From Rhodoferax sp. (GTDB lineage: Bacteria; Pseudomonadota; Gammaproteobacteria; Burkholderiales; Burkholderiaceae_C): 9,005 nt of DNA. Of the stretch, positions 5,161-9,005 are shown in pieces. Numbering within the stretch: the stretch's first letter is position 1; every line of letters begins with the position of its first letter. The stretch is from the NCBI GenBank assembly GCA_030833685.1, contig JAURGS010000095.1:1-9005 (forward strand). The letters run 5' to 3'. A program made the translations under genes and the position numbers. The notes beneath the pieces were generated by a model. The model saw only the letters and a program-made list of their open reading frames with translations, did no database searches and was not told where the DNA came from.

Positions 5161-7728
5161 ATGAAGTTCGCTCGGTTTATTCCATCTGCCTTGTTTGCCC
5201 AGACCAGCCCAACAGCAGTGGGCGTGATGGTCGGTGCTTTGGTGTTGCTTTTGGGGCTGCTTGGACTTCGGCTGTCACTTCAGGCGCAAGAGCAGGCATG
5301 GCGTTTACGCACGCAGACTGCGGTCTCTCTGGAAGCGGATCAGTTCATGGGGCTGATTGACCGCGCAGTACGCCTGGCGCAGTCGGTCACCAAACTGGAG
5401 CCGCCCACGCTTGATGACGAGCAGCGTTTCCAGGCGCAGGCCGGCCAGCTCGCAACGCTGGCTGGCGCGGGTATGGTGGCGCAGTGGGCCCCCAATGGCG
5501 TTGTGCGACGCATCGCGCCGCTGAAAGGACACGAAGCCGCGATTGGGCATGATTTGCTCAATGACCCTAAACGCCGCGACGATGTACGGCGCGCCATTGG
5601 CGAGCGCAGCGGCATGTGGTCGGGGCCTTTCCCTTTGGTTCAAGGCGGTCTGGGCCTGGTGTATCGCTGGCCAAGTTTTGATGCCATTGGCAACTTCACA
5701 GGCCTGGGCATTGCGCTGATGAGTTTCCCAGAGGTCTTGGAGCAGGGCCGGGTACAGCGCTCCGATGAGCTGGGTGTGGATGTGGCCTTCTCGATTGCCA
5801 TGGGCACGCAGGTCGACAAGATGGTCAAGCTGCGGCAAACAAAAAATTGGCAGGACCAGTCGTCTGCTCTGTCGCTTTCAGAGTGGTGGGCGATTGATAA
5901 ATCCGGTGACGTCAGGGTCGCGGCGCTGGGTCGCTCGCCATGGACCAGGCAGGAAGACACCTCGCAACGCGGCCAGGAATTGTGGCTGCAGGTGCGCGCG
6001 CAAGGTCAGCCCACGCAGGGCTTGGCATGGTGGGTCCAGCGGATAGGCGTTCTGGGCTTGTTGCCTTTGCTGCTGGGTATCGGCGCCGGTGCGTTAACCC
6101 GGACTGTTCGCGAGCGAAACCTGCGTCGCACTCGGGAAGCGGCGCTGGCTCAGATGGAGCAGATCATGAGCCACAGCATGGTGGCCAAACTGACTTTTGA
6201 TCAGCAGGGCCGGTGTTTGTGGGCCAATGAGAACGCCAAGCGTCTGTTGAAGATTGATCAGGCAGCTTCGGCTGACAAGGCTTATTTCGATGATGAGATC
6301 TGGCAGCGTCGCGGCTGGTCGGATATGGCCCGGCAGGTTTTGCAAGATGGCCAGCGGCGCGTGCTGGAGTTCGCTGGCCTCGAGCCCGAGGGCGGGCATC
6401 TGGATATCCGCCTGACCTGGGACCGCTTAAAGCCAATTGGTGGCGATGTGGTGCTGCTACAGGCGCTGGACCTGAGCCAAGAGCACCAGCGCGAGGCGCA
6501 ACTGATTGAGTCCCGCGAGCAGGCATTGGCAGGCATACGCGCTAAGAATGCGTTCCTCGCAACGCTCAGTCACGAATTGCTCACACCACTCAATGGCGTG
6601 ATGGGTGGTTTGCAGTTGTTGCAGCGAGCAGGCCTTTCGGCCAAGGCGGACTCTTATCTGGAAATGACCCGCGAGTCCAGCGAGTCGATGTTGGCTCTGG
6701 TCAACGACCTTCTGGACTTCAACAAGGTTGACACCGGCGAGTTGATCGTCAACCCTGGCCCTACCCGGCTAGACAGGTCTTTGGCTGCGATGAAGACAAA
6801 CTGTGAGGCCTACCCGCGACAGGCTGGGGTTGATCTGCTGTTTGAATGCGACCCGATGCTCTCGCAGCCTTTGATGGTCGACGAAGGCCATTTGGTCAGA
6901 GCCCTCAAAGGCTTGGTGAGCAATGCGCTGAAATTCACCCACCAGGGCCAGGTTAAGGTTCAGGCCCGGGTAACCTCGTGCCAGGACCACGAATGGCAGC
7001 TTGTACTGAGCGTTTCAGACACCGGCATTGGTATGTCTAAGGCGACCCAGGCCACGCTTTTCCAGCCGCTGACCCAGGGTGATGGCAGCCTGACCCGCGC
7101 TTATGGCGGTCTTGGCCTTGGCCTGAGTTTTTGCAAGCGCTTGATTGAGGCTTTGGATGGCCAGATTCAGGTCGAAAGCGAAGAGGGCGTGGGCAGTGTC
7201 TTCACGGTGAGTCTGGCGCTGGCGCCAGCCCCGCAGCCCAGCTTCGGTGCGATTGAGCCCCAGACGCCGCTGGACGTTCCTGCTGGGCAAGCGCTGTCTG
7301 GTCGGCATGGGCAGCCGCCGGCCGCAACCGACGCGCAAGGAGAGCCACTTGCCGGGCTTGCGGTCATGATGGTCAATAACCCTGCAGTCGACAACCTGGT
7401 GGTTAAGGTCATGCTGGAATCCCTGGGGGCTCGGGTCACCACGGCCAGTGACGAATCTGAGGCCTTGCGTCGGCTGCGCGATCAAGGTGAGCGCGCCGAT
7501 CTGGTGCTCATCGAGCTCTCAGATTCAATGGCACAGGACACACAGCTTGTGCGCGAGCTCAGGGGCAGCGACGAGCCTCGCCTGCAAAGTATGCCTGTGG
7601 TTGCTTTGGCTGAACATGTTGACCAGGCGGTGCAGGAGCAATGCCTTCAAGCCGGTCTGAGCGAGGTGCTTGCCAAGCCTGTGTCCTCTCGCAAGCTGGT
7701 GGCTATTTGCGAACACATGACCACTTGA
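5161..7728 (+). CDS. CHASE-domain hybrid sensor histidine kinase with degenerate receiver
   Basis: An 855-residue inner-membrane sensor kinase. A transmembrane helix (about 18-36) is followed by a periplasmic CHASE sensor with the typical blocks GHEAAIGHDLLNDP (123-136) and GPFPLVQGGLGLVYRWP (155-171), then a second helix (about 294-311). A cytoplasmic PAS-like segment (about 330-440) precedes the HisKA domain, whose phospho-accepting H471 sits in LSHELLTPLNG. The ATPase has its N box (N588), DTGIG (620-624) and GGLGLGL (649-655), so autokinase activity is expected. The C-terminal receiver fold (about 731-850) has N739-N740 for the acidic pair, E785 for the phospho-Asp and A817 for the Thr/Ser, keeping only K839. 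No partner regulator is adjacent. I chose ATG 5161 because the first transmembrane helix then sits near the N-terminus; the ribosome site is weak. The ligand is unknown. Confidence 0.9.
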   Translation: MKFARFIPSALFAQTSPTAVGVMVGALVLLLGLLGLRLSLQAQEQAWRLRTQTAVSLEADQFMGLIDRAVRLAQSVTKLEPPTLDDEQRFQAQAGQLATLAGAGMVAQWAPNGVVRRIAPLKGHEAAIGHDLLNDPKRRDDVRRAIGERSGMWSGPFPLVQGGLGLVYRWPSFDAIGNFTGLGIALMSFPEVLEQGRVQRSDELGVDVAFSIAMGTQVDKMVKLRQTKNWQDQSSALSLSEWWAIDKSGDVRVAALGRSPWTRQEDTSQRGQELWLQVRAQGQPTQGLAWWVQRIGVLGLLPLLLGIGAGALTRTVRERNLRRTREAALAQMEQIMSHSMVAKLTFDQQGRCLWANENAKRLLKIDQAASADKAYFDDEIWQRRGWSDMARQVLQDGQRRVLEFAGLEPEGGHLDIRLTWDRLKPIGGDVVLLQALDLSQEHQREAQLIESREQALAGIRAKNAFLATLSHELLTPLNGVMGGLQLLQRAGLSAKADSYLEMTRESSESMLALVNDLLDFNKVDTGELIVNPGPTRLDRSLAAMKTNCEAYPRQAGVDLLFECDPMLSQPLMVDEGHLVRALKGLVSNALKFTHQGQVKVQARVTSCQDHEWQLVLSVSDTGIGMSKATQATLFQPLTQGDGSLTRAYGGLGLGLSFCKRLIEALDGQIQVESEEGVGSVFTVSLALAPAPQPSFGAIEPQTPLDVPAGQALSGRHGQPPAATDAQGEPLAGLAVMMVNNPAVDNLVVKVMLESLGARVTTASDESEALRRLRDQGERADLVLIELSDSMAQDTQLVRELRGSDEPRLQSMPVVALAEHVDQAVQEQCLQAGLSEVLAKPVSSRKLVAICEHMTT

Positions 7729-7740
7729 AATTGCGCTCAT

Positions 7741-7766
7741 AAAAAACGGCCCTTGAGAGGGCCGTT
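7741..7766 (-). terminator. rho-independent terminator of the small minus-strand gene
   Basis: Read on the minus strand, AACGGCCCT pairs perfectly with AGGGCCGTT around a 4-base loop (7754-7757), and the stem runs into six T (complement of 7741-7746). This is a canonical intrinsic terminator for leftward transcription coming from the small basic protein gene. On the plus strand the same hairpin starts 16 bases after the kinase stop but is followed by GGGC, so it would be poor in that direction. Confidence 0.85.
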
Positions 7767-7767
7767 G

Positions 7768-7799
7768 GGCGGTTCGCCTGCGGTTGATTAACCGCCTTT
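7768..7799 (+). terminator. possible plus-strand terminator hairpin after the kinase gene
   Basis: GGCGGTT (7768-7774) pairs with AACCGCC (7790-7796) across a 15-base loop and is followed by only TTT. With the hairpin just before it, this could stop rightward transcription from the kinase gene. It overlaps the stop codon of the convergent small gene, so the two transcripts share this sequence. Confidence 0.4.
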
Positions 7800-7955
7800 G
7801 TGTGAGCGCTTTCCGGGGTTTTTCTTGCTTCTGGTGGCAACGCCACGCTCTAGGCTGCGCTTTTGGCCGTGCCCGGCGGTGAAGTTAACGCCTTTGGGCG
7901 CAACGGGACGGGGAGTGGCTTTGCGCTCGGCTTCGGTACGGGGTTCTCTGGCCAT
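7788..7955 (-). CDS. small, strongly basic protein of unknown function
   Basis: I do not recognise this 55-residue protein. It has 8 Arg and 7 Lys against 4 Glu and no Asp, so its net charge is about +11. It has no transmembrane or signal segment, and it ends in a Gly/Lys/Ser-rich tail (KKNPGKRSHKGG). The composition and lack of hydrophobic core suggest a disordered nucleic-acid- or ribosome-binding protein. The ATG at 7955 has AGGA about 7 bases upstream; a TTG eleven codons earlier is open in frame but less well supported. A perfect intrinsic terminator lies just past the stop, which strengthens the case for a real gene. A GATAAT (complement of 7988-7993) upstream could be a -10 box, but no good -35 is seen. 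It follows dbpA on the same strand with a 141-base gap. A role linked to RNA or ribosomes is inference only. Confidence 0.7.
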   Translation of the reverse strand: MAREPRTEAERKATPRPVAPKGVNFTAGHGQKRSLERGVATRSKKNPGKRSHKGG

Positions 7956-8001
7956 GGTGGTTTCCTGCGGAGGATTCAAAAAACCCAATTATCGGTTGAA
8001 A

Positions 8002-8060
8002 CGGCCAAGCCGCTCGGCCAAGCACGGCTGACTTGCATTTTCAGCACGGTGGGGCTTGGC
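8002..8060. repeat. GCCAAGC-based repeats between dbpA and the small gene
   Basis: CGGCCAAGC occurs twice (8002-8010, 8015-8023), and GCTTGGC at 8054-8060 is the inverted partner of the GCCAAGC inside them. AGCACGG is also repeated (8021-8027, 8043-8049). On the minus strand GCCAAGC can pair with either downstream GCTTGGC, giving two alternative long-loop hairpins after the dbpA stop. Function unknown; it could be a transcript-end or processing structure. Confidence 0.35.
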
Positions 8061-8096
8061 ATCCACCCGCTTGGTTGGCGTCGGCTGCTGATCCTC

Positions 8097-9005
8097 TCAA
8101 ACCAGACGCACCTTGACCTTGCGCCCTTTGACTTTGCCGGCGTTGAGCTTGGCCATGGCTGCCAAGGCGATGTTGCGCTGCACTGCCACGTAGCTGGTGA
8201 AATCGTTGATGCTGATTTTGCCGATCTGCTCACGCGCAAAGCCAGCCTCGGCTGTCAGAGCGCCTAACAGGTCGCCAGGGCGAATCTTGTCTTTACGCCC
8301 GCCGGTGATTTGCAGCGTGGCCATCGGCGGCTCCAGGCGCGTAAGTGCTTGCGCGCTGAGCTCCTGGGTCGAATGCCAGGAGGACGCCACGCCCTGGTAT
8401 TTCTCGATCTGCCCCACAGCGCCCATCTCATCCATGGACACCAGGCTCAAGGCGCGCCCGGTCTGCCCGGCGCGGCCAGTGCGACCGATGCGGTGCACAT
8501 GGACTGCGGCCTCAGCTGCGATGTCCACATTGATGACGGCCTCCAGATCTTGGATGTCCAGCCCGCGAGCTGCCACATCGGTTGCCACCAGCACCGACAA
8601 GCTTTGGTTGGCAAACTGAACCAGCACCTGATCACGCTCGCGTTGCTCCAGGTCGCCGTGCAAGGCCAGGGCACTGACGCCCTGCGTGCGCAAAAAGCTG
8701 ACCAACTCGTTGCAGCGTTGTCGGGTGTTGCAAAAAGCGATGGTGCTCAGCGGCGCGAAGTGCAGCAGGATCTGAACAACCGTGTTGAACTTGTGAGCGA
8801 AATCGACTTCATAAAAACGTTGCTCAATACGTGGTGCTGCACCCAGGCTCGGGGCTTTGATGACCTTGGGGTCTCGCATGAAGCGCGCGGCCAGTTTTTC
8901 GATTTCACTGGGGTAGGTGGCAGAAAACAAAAGGGTTTGTCGCTGCGCAGGACATTGGCTCATCACCTCGGCGATGTCATCCAGAAAGCCCATATCGAGC
9001 ATGCG
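8097..9005 (-). CDS. dbpA: ATP-dependent RNA helicase DbpA (C-terminal part; N-terminus outside window)
   Basis: A DEAD-box RNA helicase that binds hairpin 92 of 23S rRNA and acts in late 50S subunit assembly. The 302 visible residues begin just after the DEAD box (RMLDMGF is the typical follow-on) and run to a TGA at 8097-8099. Visible helicase motifs are motif III SAT (8916-8924), motif IV around TIAFCNTRQRCNEL, motif V VATDVAARGLD and motif VI HRIGRTGRAG (8466-8495). The last 75 or so residues form the DbpA-specific RNA-binding domain, with GGRKDKIRPGDLLGALT, IGKISI and the closing KVKGRKVKVRLV matching the E. coli DbpA tail as I remember it; this separates it from RhlE, SrmB and CsdA. Motifs Q, I, Ia and II lie right of the window. 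The small basic gene follows on the same strand. Confidence 0.93.
   Translation of the reverse strand, partial: RMLDMGFLDDIAEVMSQCPAQRQTLLFSATYPSEIEKLAARFMRDPKVIKAPSLGAAPRIEQRFYEVDFAHKFNTVVQILLHFAPLSTIAFCNTRQRCNELVSFLRTQGVSALALHGDLEQRERDQVLVQFANQSLSVLVATDVAARGLDIQDLEAVINVDIAAEAAVHVHRIGRTGRAGQTGRALSLVSMDEMGAVGQIEKYQGVASSWHSTQELSAQALTRLEPPMATLQITGGRKDKIRPGDLLGALTAEAGFAREQIGKISINDFTSYVAVQRNIALAAMAKLNAGKVKGRKVKVRLV

Noticed and set aside
7956..7988. Eleven-codon N-terminal extension of the small basic protein from a TTG
   Set aside because: The extension covers the AGGA ribosome site and the possible promoter; ATG at 7955 is better supported.
7863..8267. Plus-strand open frame of 134 codons across the small gene and the dbpA end
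   Set aside because: It overlaps the conserved DbpA RNA-binding domain and the small gene in antisense, with no recognisable product.

Overview
The window looks like a chromosomal stretch of a GC-rich betaproteobacterium. The order Burkholderiales and a Comamonadaceae-like relative are my best guess, based on protein character, codon use and the gene set; this is a judgement from reading, not a search. No mobile element, tRNA, rRNA or CRISPR array is visible.

Left region (1-4140, + strand): a tightly packed glycerol-phosphate operon. It holds the 3' part of ugpC (ATPase of the sn-glycerol-3-phosphate importer), ugpQ (glycerophosphodiester phosphodiesterase), a HAD-IIB phosphatase-like gene and glpD (FAD-dependent glycerol-3-phosphate dehydrogenase). 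ugpC/ugpQ and HAD/glpD each overlap by 4 bases (GTGA, ATGA), and the ugpQ-HAD gap is 22 bases, so the genes are very likely co-transcribed. The logic is uptake of glycerol-3-phosphate and glycerophosphodiesters, release of glycerol-3-phosphate from the diesters, and oxidation to dihydroxyacetone phosphate with electrons passed to quinone. The HAD enzyme is the one member with no obvious assigned step.

Middle (4229-7728, + strand): a glutathione transferase of the YfcG/Nu type, then a 296-base intergenic stretch with several small inverted and tandem repeats, then a large membrane-bound hybrid histidine kinase with an N-terminal CHASE sensor. Its kinase core looks intact. Its C-terminal receiver has lost the acidic pair, the phospho-accepting Asp (now Glu) and the Thr/Ser, and keeps only the Lys, so it is probably a pseudo-receiver.

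Right region (7741-9005, - strand): a strong rho-independent terminator faces leftward and ends a small, very basic 55-residue protein of unknown function. Upstream of that gene lies the C-terminal two thirds of the DEAD-box RNA helicase DbpA, which acts on 23S rRNA in 50S subunit assembly and runs off the right edge. The histidine kinase and the small gene converge on the terminator region.

I see no clear multi-gene novel system. The best leads are the pseudo-receiver kinase, the HAD enzyme embedded in the glycerol-phosphate operon, and the small basic protein beside dbpA.
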